Shown in pieces: positions 7,643-14,984 of a stretch of 64,000 nt of DNA. The stretch is taken from assembly GCF_001984195.1 (NCBI RefSeq), contig NZ_MTQN01000012.1:2356001-2420000 (forward strand), read 5' to 3'. The first letter of the stretch is position 1. Each line of letters starts with the position of its first letter. Position numbers and translations under genes: made by a program. This DNA comes from Kribbella sp. ALI-6-A. GTDB lineage: Bacteria; Actinomycetota; Actinomycetes; Propionibacteriales; Kribbellaceae. Below the pieces are notes generated by a model. The model saw only the letters and a list, made by a program, of their open reading frames with translations, made no database searches and was not told the DNA's origin.

Positions 7643-8670
7643 TTCCGCACCCACCCGTCGGTGTAGGCGTTCCAGTGCTGCTCGGTCGCGGTGAAGTCGA
7701 CGTAGATCGCGAGCCCGAAGTTCTGCTTGCCGGACGTGCCAAGGCCCAGGCGCGCACCGCGGACCGCGGCTTCGACGGTCTCCGCGTGACCCCAGTGGCT
7801 CGGATTGCTCTCCCAGTACGCCGGAAGGCCCATCAGCAGGTCGACACGGCCGGGGGTGACCTCCAGGGCCAGGCTGGTCTGTTGGGCGACGTAGCCGCCG
7901 TACAGGGACTCCAGGGGCATGGCGGTGTCGTACGACATCACGGCGATCTGCTCGACCCGGCGCGCCACCTCGCCGAAGTACTCCTGCGACCACCACTTGC
8001 CCTCGTCGGCGATCGCCAGCGGCACGGCGTTCAGGTTCCAGAGCGGGTCGATCTGCGCGGCCGCGACCGACAGCGGGACGCCGCGCTGGGCGGTGAGCTC
8101 GTGCACCTGCTCCAGTACGGCGAGGAACCCGTGAGACCCGGAGTGCACCGGCTCGAAGTCGAAGTGGATGCCGTCGAAGCCCTGGTCGAGCACGGCCGCC
8201 GACGACGCGGTCACCCGGTCGCGCACGGCCTGGTCGTCCAGGTCCATGCCGGGGTTCTTGGCCGGCTGGACGAGGTCGCCCAGCCAGGCCTGCACCCGTA
8301 CGCCGGGCGCGGCCTTGCTCATCGCGTCGGTGAACCAGCGGGCCTTCGGCGAGACCTCCGCGAGCGGCAGACTGCCGTCGTGCTCCAGCGGCCCGGCGTG
8401 GACGTAGAGGTCGCGTACTCCGGTCGTGGCAAGCCGCGCAGCCAGTGCGGTGACGTCAGCGCTGGTCTTGCGGCCGTCCACCCAGGCATGGCCGAGCCAG
8501 ACGGCGTCCCGGCCGCGGCTGACAGCCTGGGACGACGGGTCGCCGGAGTAGTGCACGCGGAGCGCCACGGCGTACGCCCCGAGCGGTACGGGGACCGCCA
8601 GCAGGAAGACCAGCAGCAGGACGACGACCACGCGCCGCCGGCGGGACCAGCGTTGCCAGCGCCGCTTCAC
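7639..8670 (-). CDS. Membrane-anchored GH18-like glycoside hydrolase domain protein
   Basis: This 343-residue protein has a very basic N terminus (MKRRWQRWSRRRR), a signal anchor at about residues 13-33, and an external (beta/alpha)8-type domain. The segment GFDGIHFDFEPV (about residue 165) matches the GH18 catalytic strand DGxDxDxE, with the final D-x-E kept and the first Asp of DxDxE replaced by His. Later segments (AVMSYDTAMP, MGLPAYW) also fit GH18-type folds. It could be a chitinase-like or peptidoglycan-acting enzyme, or a catalytically altered binding protein. It lies between and overlaps a TetR gene and a GNAT gene. Confidence 0.75.
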   Translation of the reverse strand: MKRRWQRWSRRRRVVVVLLLVFLLAVPVPLGAYAVALRVHYSGDPSSQAVSRGRDAVWLGHAWVDGRKTSADVTALAARLATTGVRDLYVHAGPLEHDGSLPLAEVSPKARWFTDAMSKAAPGVRVQAWLGDLVQPAKNPGMDLDDQAVRDRVTASSAAVLDQGFDGIHFDFEPVHSGSHGFLAVLEQVHELTAQRGVPLSVAAAQIDPLWNLNAVPLAIADEGKWWSQEYFGEVARRVEQIAVMSYDTAMPLESLYGGYVAQQTSLALEVTPGRVDLLMGLPAYWESNPSHWGHAETVEAAVRGARLGLGTSGKQNFGLAIYVDFTATEQHWNAYTDGWVRK

Positions 8671-9215
8671 GGGCGCGGCCGCAGTCCGTCGTACAGGACT
8701 GCCAGCATTCGGTCGCGGACCTCCGCGTCGAGACCGGACGCCGTGGCGCCGCGGGATGCGCCGACCAGCAGGGCGTAGACCTCGGGGAACTGGGCGTCGG
8801 CCCGGACGGCCCCGCTGTGCTGAGCCTTGGCGAGCAGTTCACCGAAGGCCTGACGCATCTCGACTCCGGCCTGGCGGGCGTGCTCGCCAGGGGTCGTGCC
8901 GGCCGCGCTGAGCGCTTCCGCGATCGCCAACTTGGAGCCCGCCTCGGCGACCACCTGGCCGAAGAACTCGAAGAACGCCGTCCCGGGGTCGCCTGCGCCG
9001 GCCAACTCGCGGGCGGTGTCGCGCAGCCGTTGCAGCCGCAGGGTGAGCACCGCCTCCAGCAGCTCCAGCTTGGTCGGGAAGTGCCGGAACACGGTCGCGA
9101 TCCCGACCCCCGCCAGCTTCGCGACGTCGTCGGTCGAGGCAGCCGTCGACCGCCCGAACACCTGCTCGGCCGCGGTCAGGATCCGTTCGCGATTGTCCCG
9201 CGCGTCAGCTCGCAC
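8667..9215 (-). CDS. TetR family transcriptional regulator
   Basis: This 182-residue protein has a TetR helix-turn-helix at residues 10-55 (RILTAAEQVFGR, then VGIATVFRHFPTKLELLEAV). The C-terminal ligand-binding domain is helical and of the usual length. It is divergent from the NTF2-fold gene at 9331, and the intergenic region carries a near-ideal palindrome overlapping a promoter (see 9267-9300), which is the likely operator. It is the first gene of an operon with the GH18-like and GNAT genes (4-base overlaps), so it probably also controls itself. The ligand is unknown. Confidence 0.92.
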   Translation of the reverse strand: MRADARDNRERILTAAEQVFGRSTAASTDDVAKLAGVGIATVFRHFPTKLELLEAVLTLRLQRLRDTARELAGAGDPGTAFFEFFGQVVAEAGSKLAIAEALSAAGTTPGEHARQAGVEMRQAFGELLAKAQHSGAVRADAQFPEVYALLVGASRGATASGLDAEVRDRMLAVLYDGLRPRP

Positions 9216-9266
9216 TCGCCCACCCTCCGTCGTCCCGCACAGCGTAGGAGACGCTCACCGGACCAA

Positions 9267-9300
9267 TTCGGTTGTAACCGAAGTCGCCACTCCCTATATT
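9267..9300 (+). promoter_or_regulatory. Promoter with overlapping 16-bp palindromic operator
   Basis: A -35 hexamer TTGTAA (9272-9277) and a -10 hexamer TATATT (9295-9300) are separated by 17 bases, an unusually good housekeeping promoter for this genome, reading towards the NTF2-fold gene at 9331. The palindrome TTCGGTTGTAACCGAA (9267-9282, 7-base arms) covers the -35 element. This is the expected arrangement for repression by the divergent TetR protein. A ribosome-binding site (AGGGGGAG) follows at 9320-9327. Confidence 0.8.
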
Positions 9301-9330
9301 CGGAGTCATCACTTCGCTCAGGGGGAGTCC

Positions 9331-9786
9331 ATGACACCTGCCGAGGTTTTCCTCCGGCTGGTCCACGGCGTCGCCGCCGGTGACTATGCCGCCCTTCCCG
9401 ACCTGTACGCCGAACAGATCGACGTCCGGCACCCGATGGCGCCCGGCGGCGACCACCCGTTGCTCAGCCGCGACGCGCTGCGCGAGCACTTCAGCGGCAC
9501 CGGGCCGGCAGTCGCGCAAACCATCGAGTTCCGGCCTGACAACATCCGGATCCACCAGACCGCGGACCCCGAGGTGATCGTCGCCGAGTTCGAGTACGCG
9601 GGGGTCCGGCCGGCCGACGGCGCGACGTTCCGGGTGCCCTGCGTCTTCGTGCTGCGGGTGCGCGACGGCCTGATCGTGGAGTCGCGGGACTACGTCGACC
9701 ATGTCGCGATGGCGCGGGCCCGGGGAACCCTCGACCAACTCTTCGACAGTGCCCGGGAACCGCGCGGCCCGGCCGTCGCGTCGTAG
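9331..9786 (+). CDS. SnoaL-like / NTF2-fold protein
   Basis: This 151-residue protein has the cone-shaped NTF2/SnoaL fold pattern: an N-terminal helix (PAEVFLRLVHGVAAGDYAAL), a strand-turn with DVRHPMAP, and a C-terminal beta sheet ending RDGLIVESRDYVDH. Such proteins are small hydrolases, isomerases or ligand-binding proteins, and the exact reaction cannot be read from the sequence. The start at ATG 9331 is set by a strong purine-rich ribosome-binding site, and upstream in-frame starts would translate the promoter. It is controlled by its own promoter with a palindrome facing a divergent TetR gene, so it is likely induced by the TetR ligand. Confidence 0.85.
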   Translation: MTPAEVFLRLVHGVAAGDYAALPDLYAEQIDVRHPMAPGGDHPLLSRDALREHFSGTGPAVAQTIEFRPDNIRIHQTADPEVIVAEFEYAGVRPADGATFRVPCVFVLRVRDGLIVESRDYVDHVAMARARGTLDQLFDSAREPRGPAVAS

Positions 9787-9802
9787 TCGGCAGAAGCGCA
9801 GC

Positions 9803-9842
9803 ACGGCCCCGGTCCGCGGCAGTTCTGCCGGGCCGGGGCCGT
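9803..9842. terminator. Bidirectional terminator between convergent genes
   Basis: A nested inverted repeat lies between the convergent NTF2-fold and DoxX genes: outer arms ACGGCCCCGG (9803-9812) and CCGGGGCCGT (9833-9842), and inner arms CGGCAG and CTGCCG (9817-9830). The symmetry suits termination of both transcripts. Confidence 0.8.
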
Positions 9843-9851
9843 CCCAATTGC

Positions 9852-10313
9852 TCAACCCTGTAAGCCTTTCAGGGGCGCGACGGTGAGTGCCTTGGCGGCG
9901 ATCACCAGTCCGGCGGCCGCCAGTACGACGTCCTTCAGCACGTACTGCGCCTCCAGGGTCGGCGCGCCCGGAAAGAGGTCGCCGAAGAACAGCACCAGCG
10001 GCGACATGATGCCGACCAGCGCCATCCCGAGCACCAGCAGACCGGTGCGCAGGAACCTGCCGGTGATCAGCGTGAGCCCGATGAAGCACTCCATCAGCGC
10101 GGTCAGCAGGACGGCGTTGCGGCCTTCCACGACACCCAGAGTCAAGGTGTCGAGCGTGCGCATCACCAGCGCCTCGGCCGGACTCGCACCGGGGAAGAAC
10201 TTCAGCAGGCCGAAGCCGAGAAAGATCAGGCCGAGGCTGATCCTCAGGATGTCGACGCTGCGCTGCCCGAGCCAGTCGGTCAGCCGGTTTCCCTTGTCCA
10301 GCAGGGTGTTCAT
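9852..10313 (-). CDS. DoxX family membrane protein
   Basis: This 153-residue integral membrane protein has four predicted transmembrane helices (starting at ILRISLGLIFLGFGLLKF, then AVLLTALMECFIGLTLI, LLVLGMALVGIMSPLVLFF, and VLAAAGLVIAAKALTV). The GLIFLGFGLLKFFPG segment is characteristic of DoxX/DoxD-like proteins, several of which work in redox or oxidative-stress complexes. The start is ATG 10313, preceded by AGGAGA. The longer open frame to 10430 runs through the palindromes and is not favoured. It is monocistronic, and two inverted repeats upstream suggest specific regulation. Confidence 0.85.
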   Translation of the reverse strand: MNTLLDKGNRLTDWLGQRSVDILRISLGLIFLGFGLLKFFPGASPAEALVMRTLDTLTLGVVEGRNAVLLTALMECFIGLTLITGRFLRTGLLVLGMALVGIMSPLVLFFGDLFPGAPTLEAQYVLKDVVLAAAGLVIAAKALTVAPLKGLQG

Positions 10314-10324
10314 GGTGGTGTCTC

Positions 10325-10349
10325 CTGTCATGGTCGATGTCCATGACAG
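10325..10349. promoter_or_regulatory. Perfect 9-bp inverted repeat next to the DoxX ribosome-binding site
   Basis: CTGTCATGG (10325-10333) and CCATGACAG (10341-10349) are perfect arms with a 7-base spacer. They sit 12 bases upstream of the DoxX start and touch the AGGAGA ribosome-binding site. The repeat could be a repressor operator, or in RNA a hairpin hiding the ribosome-binding site. Confidence 0.65.
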
Positions 10350-10397
10350 CGTCGCGAAATCCACCCCGCGGCCGCGTCGGCCCGGCGGCGGCATCCG

Positions 10398-10419
10398 CCG
10401 TACGCCGGGCGGCGTACGG
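10398..10419. repeat. Perfect 9-bp inverted repeat with GGGC loop upstream of the DoxX gene
   Basis: CCGTACGCC (10398-10406) pairs with GGCGTACGG (10411-10419) across a 4-base loop. It lies between the gltA terminator and the DoxX gene, about 85 bases upstream of the DoxX start. It may be a second operator or a transcription-blocking hairpin. Confidence 0.5.
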
Positions 10420-10465
10420 ATCAGGGTCACCCTGAACCCTCAGGGAGCAGGCCGTGGGGACGGCA

Positions 10466-10495
10466 AAGGCCCCCACGCGATCGCGTGGGGGCCTT
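10466..10495. terminator. Perfect 30-bp palindrome, gltA terminator
   Basis: The 15-base arms AAGGCCCCCACGCGA and TCGCGTGGGGGCCTT are perfectly complementary with no spacer. It begins 13 bases downstream of the gltA stop (gltA is on the minus strand), and the minus-strand product ends in a short U run. This is the strongest terminator in the region. Confidence 0.9.
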
Positions 10496-10508
10496 GGTCA
10501 GGCGAAGC

Positions 10509-11795
10509 TCAGCGCTCGCCCATCGGGACGTAGTCGATGCCGCGGGCACCGGTGTAGATCTGCTTCGGGCGGGCGATCTTCTGGTCGCTGTCGCCGAGGC
10601 TCTCCAGCCACTGCGCCAGCCAGCCCGACGTGCGCGGGATGGCGAACAGCACGGTGAACATCTCCGGCGGGAACTGCAGCGCCTCGTAGATCAGGCCGGA
10701 GTAGAAGTCGACGTTGGGGTAGAGCTTGCGGGAGACGAAGTACTCGTCCTCCAGCGCGATCTTCTCCAGCTCGACGGCGATCTTCAGCAACGGGTTGATC
10801 CCGGTCACCTCGAACACGTCGTCGGCGGCCTTCTTGATGATCTTGGCCCGCGGGTCGTAGTTCTTGTAGACCCGGTGGCCGAAGCCCATCAGCCGCTCTT
10901 CGCCGTTCTTCACGCCCTCGATGAACGACGGCACGTTGTCGACGGTGCCGATCCGGCGCAGCATCTTCAGCACCGCCTCGTTGGCGCCACCGTGCAGCGG
11001 GCCGTAGAGGGCGGCGATGCCGCCGGTGACCGCGCTGTACGGGTCGACCTGGGTCGAGCCGATCGCGCGCACCGCGTTGGTGGAGGCGTTCTGCTCGTGG
11101 TCGGCGTGCAGGATGAACAGGATCTCCAGCGCGCGCACCAGGCGGTCGTCGGCGGCGTACTTGGGCTCGCTCATCTTGAACAGCATCGACAGGAAGTTCG
11201 CCGCGTAGCTGAGCTCGTTGTCGGGGTAGACGTAGGGCTTGCCCTGCGCGTGCCGGTATGCGAACGCGCCCAGCGTCGGCATCTTGGCGATCAGCCGGCG
11301 GATCTGCAGCGCCCGCGACTCCTCGTTGAAGATGTCGCGCGACTCGGGGTAGAACGTCGACAGCGCGCCGACCGAGGCCAGCAGCATGCCCATCGGGTGC
11401 GCGTCGTACCGGAAGCCCTGCATGAAGGTCTTCAGGTTCTCGTGCACGAACGTGTGATACGTCACGTCGTGCGACCAGGCCTCGTACTCGGCCTTGTTCG
11501 GCAGCTTGCCGTTGACCAGCAGGTAGGCGACCTCGAGGTAGTTCGACTGCTCGGCGAGCTGCTCGATCGGGTAGCCGCGGTACTCCAGGATGCCCTTGTC
11601 CCCGTCGATGAAGGTGACCGAGGAGCGGGTCGAGGCGGTGTTGACGAAGCCGGGGTCGTAGGTGGCCAGGCCACCGTCTCCGTCGGTAGCGCTGATCTGC
11701 TTGAGATCTGCGGCACGGATGGTGCCGTCGGTGATGGCAAGGTCGTAGTCCTTGCCGGTCCGGTTGTCCCGGACGGTGAGCGACTGTTCGGTCAC
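10509..11795 (-). CDS. gltA: Citrate synthase, type II
   Basis: Citrate synthase condenses acetyl-CoA with oxaloacetate as the first step of the TCA cycle. The 428-residue length and the N-terminal beta domain (start MTEQSLTVRDNRTGKDYDL) match the hexameric type II enzymes. Active-site segments are ILHADHEQNAST (first His), GPLHGGANEAV, GFGHRVYKNYDPRA (second His with substrate-binding Arg) and NVDFYSGLIYEAL (catalytic Asp). It is transcribed alone from its own promoter (11889-11917), divergent from rplM-rpsI-glmM, and ends at a perfect palindromic terminator. Identification is secure. Confidence 0.97.
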   Translation of the reverse strand: MTEQSLTVRDNRTGKDYDLAITDGTIRAADLKQISATDGDGGLATYDPGFVNTASTRSSVTFIDGDKGILEYRGYPIEQLAEQSNYLEVAYLLVNGKLPNKAEYEAWSHDVTYHTFVHENLKTFMQGFRYDAHPMGMLLASVGALSTFYPESRDIFNEESRALQIRRLIAKMPTLGAFAYRHAQGKPYVYPDNELSYAANFLSMLFKMSEPKYAADDRLVRALEILFILHADHEQNASTNAVRAIGSTQVDPYSAVTGGIAALYGPLHGGANEAVLKMLRRIGTVDNVPSFIEGVKNGEERLMGFGHRVYKNYDPRAKIIKKAADDVFEVTGINPLLKIAVELEKIALEDEYFVSRKLYPNVDFYSGLIYEALQFPPEMFTVLFAIPRTSGWLAQWLESLGDSDQKIARPKQIYTGARGIDYVPMGER

Positions 11796-11888
11796 GGGTG
11801 CCCTCTTCGGAAGCTGGCGTCATCGCCGGAGCCAGTGAGGGTGATCGTCAGCCGGCGGGACGCGGTTCGGACTTCAATCTTCACCGCT

Positions 11889-11917
11889 AAACTAGTGCGG
11901 TCGGAGTTCGGTTCCAA
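11889..11917 (-). promoter_or_regulatory. Probable gltA promoter
   Basis: On the minus strand, TTGGAA (11917-11912) and TAGTTT (11894-11889) are separated by 17 bases and lie about 95 bases upstream of the gltA start. The spacing is ideal and the hexamers are moderate matches to the housekeeping consensus. Confidence 0.6.
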
Positions 11918-11947
11918 CCCGGGGTCCCCGGGCCTGTTGCGCTCACT

Positions 11948-11977
11948 TTGACCCCGACGTGTCCCCGCCGGTATTCT
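11948..11977 (+). promoter_or_regulatory. Probable rplM-rpsI promoter
   Basis: TTGACC (11948-11953) and TATTCT (11972-11977) are separated by 18 bases, about 100 bases upstream of the rplM GTG start. A good -35 match and a leader of this length suit a ribosomal protein operon, and an AT-rich stretch (CATTTTTGTCAA) lies in the leader. Confidence 0.7.
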
Positions 11978-12075
11978 GGGCTGCTGTTGTGCGTTCCTGG
12001 TTGCACCGGTCCTCGGTGACACCGCTCGCCGACGCTTCATTTTTGTCAACCTCTGAGAAACGAAGGTCAACGACC

Positions 12076-12519
12076 GTGCGCACGTACAGCCCGAAGCCTG
12101 CTGACGTCACCCGTGAGTGGCACGTGATCGACGCCACCGACGTCACGCTCGGTCGGCTCGCCGTCCAGATCGCAACTCTTCTGCGGGGCAAGCACAAGCC
12201 GACCTTCGCCCCGCACATCGACGGCGGCGACTTCGTCGTCGTCGTGAACGCGTCCAAGGTCGCCCTGTCCGGCTCCAAGCGGACGGACAAGCTGGCCTAC
12301 CGCCACTCGGGACACCCGGGTGGCCTGACAGCCACGCCGATCGGCGAGATCCTCGACAAGGACCCCCGCAAGGCCGTCGAGAAGGCTGTCTGGGGGATGC
12401 TGCCGAAGAACCGTCTCAGCCGGAAGCTGCTCAGCAAGCTGAAGGTGTACGCCGGTCCGGAGCACCCGCACACGGCCCAGCAGCCGAAGCCTTTCGAGAT
12501 CACCCAGATCGCCCAGTAG
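12076..12519 (+). CDS. rplM: 50S ribosomal protein uL13
   Basis: This is large-subunit ribosomal protein L13, 147 residues, the expected length. Characteristic segments are REWHVIDATDVTLGRLAVQIA, HIDGGDFVVVVNASKV and AVWGMLPKNRLSRKLLSKL. The start is GTG 12076 (MRTYSPKPADV), and the frame is open 39 codons further upstream, but those codons overlap the leader and have no family match. It is followed by rpsI after 36 bases, the universal rplM-rpsI pair. Confidence 0.97.
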   Translation: MRTYSPKPADVTREWHVIDATDVTLGRLAVQIATLLRGKHKPTFAPHIDGGDFVVVVNASKVALSGSKRTDKLAYRHSGHPGGLTATPIGEILDKDPRKAVEKAVWGMLPKNRLSRKLLSKLKVYAGPEHPHTAQQPKPFEITQIAQ

Positions 12520-12555
12520 AGCGATCGACGAGCCAGGTAAACGAGGATTTCCAGC

Positions 12556-13077
12556 GTGAGCGACGTCACCACCACCGAGACCGAGAACGACCTTGAGGTC
12601 CCCATCGACACCGAGGGCCCGGTCGCGTACACCTCCGAGACGAACCCGAGCCCGGAGCAGCGCGCCGAGTCCGGCCGCGTCGCGGTGATCAACCCGGCCG
12701 GCGCGACCGGTCGCCGCAAGGAGGCCGTCGCGCGCGTCCGCCTGATCCCCGGCACCGGCAACATCACCGTCAACGGCAAGCCGCTCGACGTCTACTTCCC
12801 GAACAAGGTTCACCAGCAGCACGTGAACGAGCCGTTCGTGGTCGCCGGTCTCGAGGGTTCCTACGACGTGATCGCCCGCATCAACGGCGGCGGCATCACC
12901 GGCCAGGCCGGTGCGCTGCAGCTCGGCATCGCCCGCTGCCTGAACGCCGCGGACGAGGAGGCGAACCGTCCGGGTCTGAAGAAGGCCGGTCTGCTCAGCC
13001 GCGACGCGCGGATCAAGGAGCGCAAGAAGGCCGGTCTCAAGAAGGCCCGTAAGGCTCCGCAGTACAGCAAGCGCTGA
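12556..13077 (+). CDS. rpsI: 30S ribosomal protein uS9
   Basis: This is small-subunit ribosomal protein S9. Residues from about 45 to 173 are the conserved domain (ATGRRKEAVARVRLIPGTG at its start, then INGGGITGQAGALQLGIARCL) and end with the tail RKAPQYSKR that reaches the decoding site. An actinobacterial N-terminal extension of about 45 acidic residues precedes it. The start is GTG 12556 after AGGA in the rplM-rpsI spacer. It is co-transcribed with rplM, and glmM begins 8 bases after its stop. Confidence 0.97.
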   Translation: MSDVTTTETENDLEVPIDTEGPVAYTSETNPSPEQRAESGRVAVINPAGATGRRKEAVARVRLIPGTGNITVNGKPLDVYFPNKVHQQHVNEPFVVAGLEGSYDVIARINGGGITGQAGALQLGIARCLNAADEEANRPGLKKAGLLSRDARIKERKKAGLKKARKAPQYSKR

Positions 13078-13084
13078 TTTCCTG

Positions 13085-14431
13085 ATGGCGCGTTTGTTCG
13101 GCACGGACGGTGTCCGTGGACTGGCGAACGTGGACCTGACCGCGGAGCTGGCGCTCGACCTTTCGGTCGCCGCCGCTCATGTACTCGGCGAGGCCGGTGC
13201 CTTCGAAGGGCACCGGCCACGCGCCGTTGTGGGCCGGGATCCGCGTGCCAGTGGTGAGTTCCTGGAAGCCGCCGTGGTGGCCGGTCTGGCCAGCGCTGGC
13301 GTCGACGTGGTCAGGCTCGGCGTGCTGCCGACCCCGGCGGTCGCGTACCTGACCGGTTCGACCGGTGCCGATCTCGGCGTGATGCTGTCGGCCAGCCACA
13401 ACCCGATGCCCGACAACGGCATCAAGTTCCTGGCCCGGGGCGGGATCAAGCTCGACGACAAGATCGAGGACGCCATCGAGGCCCGGATGGGCGAGCAGTG
13501 GCAGCGCCCGACCGGCAAGGCCGTCGGGCGGGTGCTCGACGACGGTCAGGGCTTCGAGACCTACGTGGCGCACCTGGTCCGGTCCGCGCCCAACCGGTTC
13601 GACGGCCTCAAGGTCGTGATCGACTGCGCGAACGGTGCCGCGTCCCTGACGGCACCGGAGGCGCTGCGCCGGCTCGGCGCCGAGGTCGTCACGTACGCCG
13701 CGAGCCCGGACGGCCTGAACATCAACCTCGACTGCGGCTCCACGCACATGGAGGGGCTGCGGCGCGAGGTGATCGGCCACGGCGCGGACCTCGGTATCGC
13801 GCTGGACGGCGACGCCGACCGCTGCCTGGCGGTCGACGCCGGCGGCGAGCTGATCGACGGGGACCAGATCCTCGCCGTTCTGGCGCTGGCGATGCGCGAC
13901 AGCGGGCGGCTGCTCAACGACACGGTCGTGGCGACCGTGATGAGCAACCTCGGCTTCGTCCAGGCGATGGTCCGGGAGCGGATCGCGGTCGAGCAGACCA
14001 AGGTCGGCGACCGGTACGTGCTGGAGGCGATGAAGGCCGGCGGCCACAAGCTCGGCGGTGAGCAGTCCGGGCACGTGATCCTGTCCGACCACGCCACCAC
14101 CGGCGACGGCACGCTGACCGCCGTCATGTTGCTGGCCCGGGTCGCCCAGACCGGCAAGTCGCTGCGCGATCTGGCCGGCGTGATGACGCGCCTGCCGCAG
14201 GTCCTGGTCAACGTCCCGAACGTCGACAAGACCCGCGCCGGCACCGACCCGACGGTCCAGTCCGCCGTCACCGAAGCGACCCGGCGTCTCGGCGACACCG
14301 GCCGCGTCCTGCTCCGCCCGTCCGGGACCGAACCGCTGGTCCGGGTGATGGTCGAGGCCGAGTCCTCCGACACCGCCCACGAGGTCGCCCACGCGCTGGC
14401 CGACGTCGTCGCGGGCGCACTGAAGCTCTGA
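13085..14431 (+). CDS. glmM: Phosphoglucosamine mutase
   Basis: GlmM converts glucosamine-6-phosphate to glucosamine-1-phosphate for UDP-GlcNAc and peptidoglycan synthesis. The 448 residues include the start MARLFGTDGVRGLAN, the phosphoserine loop MLSASHNPMPDNGIKF (Ser about residue 101), the magnesium loop ALDGDADRCLAVD, the sugar-binding GGEQSGH and the phosphate-binding RPSGTEPLVRVM. It follows rpsI by 8 bases, as in many actinomycetes, and a strong hairpin follows its stop. In many relatives coaA and glmS come next. Here more than 40 kb of other genes intervene before coaA. Confidence 0.97.
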   Translation: MARLFGTDGVRGLANVDLTAELALDLSVAAAHVLGEAGAFEGHRPRAVVGRDPRASGEFLEAAVVAGLASAGVDVVRLGVLPTPAVAYLTGSTGADLGVMLSASHNPMPDNGIKFLARGGIKLDDKIEDAIEARMGEQWQRPTGKAVGRVLDDGQGFETYVAHLVRSAPNRFDGLKVVIDCANGAASLTAPEALRRLGAEVVTYAASPDGLNINLDCGSTHMEGLRREVIGHGADLGIALDGDADRCLAVDAGGELIDGDQILAVLALAMRDSGRLLNDTVVATVMSNLGFVQAMVRERIAVEQTKVGDRYVLEAMKAGGHKLGGEQSGHVILSDHATTGDGTLTAVMLLARVAQTGKSLRDLAGVMTRLPQVLVNVPNVDKTRAGTDPTVQSAVTEATRRLGDTGRVLLRPSGTEPLVRVMVEAESSDTAHEVAHALADVVAGALKL

Positions 14432-14441
14432 GCACGAACGC

Positions 14442-14482
14442 ACGCCCCGGCGTACTCCGTACCTGGAGTTTCGCCGGGGCGT
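14442..14482 (+). terminator. Strong hairpin after glmM
   Basis: Outer arms ACGCCCCGGCG (14442-14452) and CGCCGGGGCGT (14472-14482) pair perfectly over 11 bases. Inner arms ACTCC and GGAGT (14454-14469) extend the stem over a 6-base loop. It begins 11 bases after the glmM stop and probably ends the rplM-rpsI-glmM transcript. Confidence 0.75.
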
Positions 14483-14535
14483 TCGTCGTCGTCGCGGCGC
14501 TCGTCGCCGCCGACGGGTTCGCCACCGGTCGCCCG

Positions 14536-14880
14536 GTGATGGCCGTCGCCGCGATCGCCGGCTTCGGAATCCTCGCCGCGATCATGTCCCCGCTGGCCTT
14601 CCCCCGCTCGACCACAGCCGCCGAGGCCCAGCGCCGCGCCACCGCCGACGGCCGCCCGATCATCTACTGGCGCCCCGGCTGCAGCTTCTGCCTCACCCTC
14701 CGCCGCAAACTCGGCCGCCACGCCCGCAAGGCGCACTGGGTCAACATCTGGTCCGACCCCGAAGCCGCCGCCGTCGTCCGGTCTCTCGCCGACGGCAACG
14801 AAACCGTCCCCACGGTCGTCACCCCCGACGAACACCAGGTCAACCCCAACCCGACCTGGGTCCTGAACCACCTCCGCTGA
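14536..14880 (+). CDS. Membrane-linked mycoredoxin/glutaredoxin-like protein
   Basis: From GTG 14536 this is 114 residues: a hydrophobic segment (MAVAAIAGFGILAAIMSPLAF), then a thioredoxin-fold domain with the redox motif PGCSFC (about residues 48-53) and the cis-Pro motif ETVPTVV. The layout resembles mycoredoxin-type disulfide reductases of actinomycetes. The same frame stays open upstream to a CTG at 14428 and encodes another hydrophobic helix (WSFAGAFVVVAALVAAD), so the native protein may have two transmembrane helices and begin at a non-standard codon overlapping the glmM stop. No ATG, GTG or TTG exists in that upstream stretch. Confidence 0.7.
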   Translation: MMAVAAIAGFGILAAIMSPLAFPRSTTAAEAQRRATADGRPIIYWRPGCSFCLTLRRKLGRHARKAHWVNIWSDPEAAAVVRSLADGNETVPTVVTPDEHQVNPNPTWVLNHLR

Positions 14881-14984
14881 ACCGCGGTCAGGGCAGCGGG
14901 TCAGCGCCTCACGGTCCCGACGGTCTGCCCCGAGAGTCCCTCGGCATGGCGCCCACGAAGGCGCGCCGAAGGTTGCAGGATCCC

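Noticed and set aside
5205..7757. 850-codon minus-strand open frame across the ABC-F gene
   Set aside because: The sense strand encodes an intact ABC-F ATPase with all motifs. The antisense frame is compositionally biased and has no domain.
8896..9330. Upstream extension of the NTF2-fold gene to 8896
   Set aside because: It crosses the TetR gene and the promoter-operator region. ATG 9331 has a clear ribosome-binding site.
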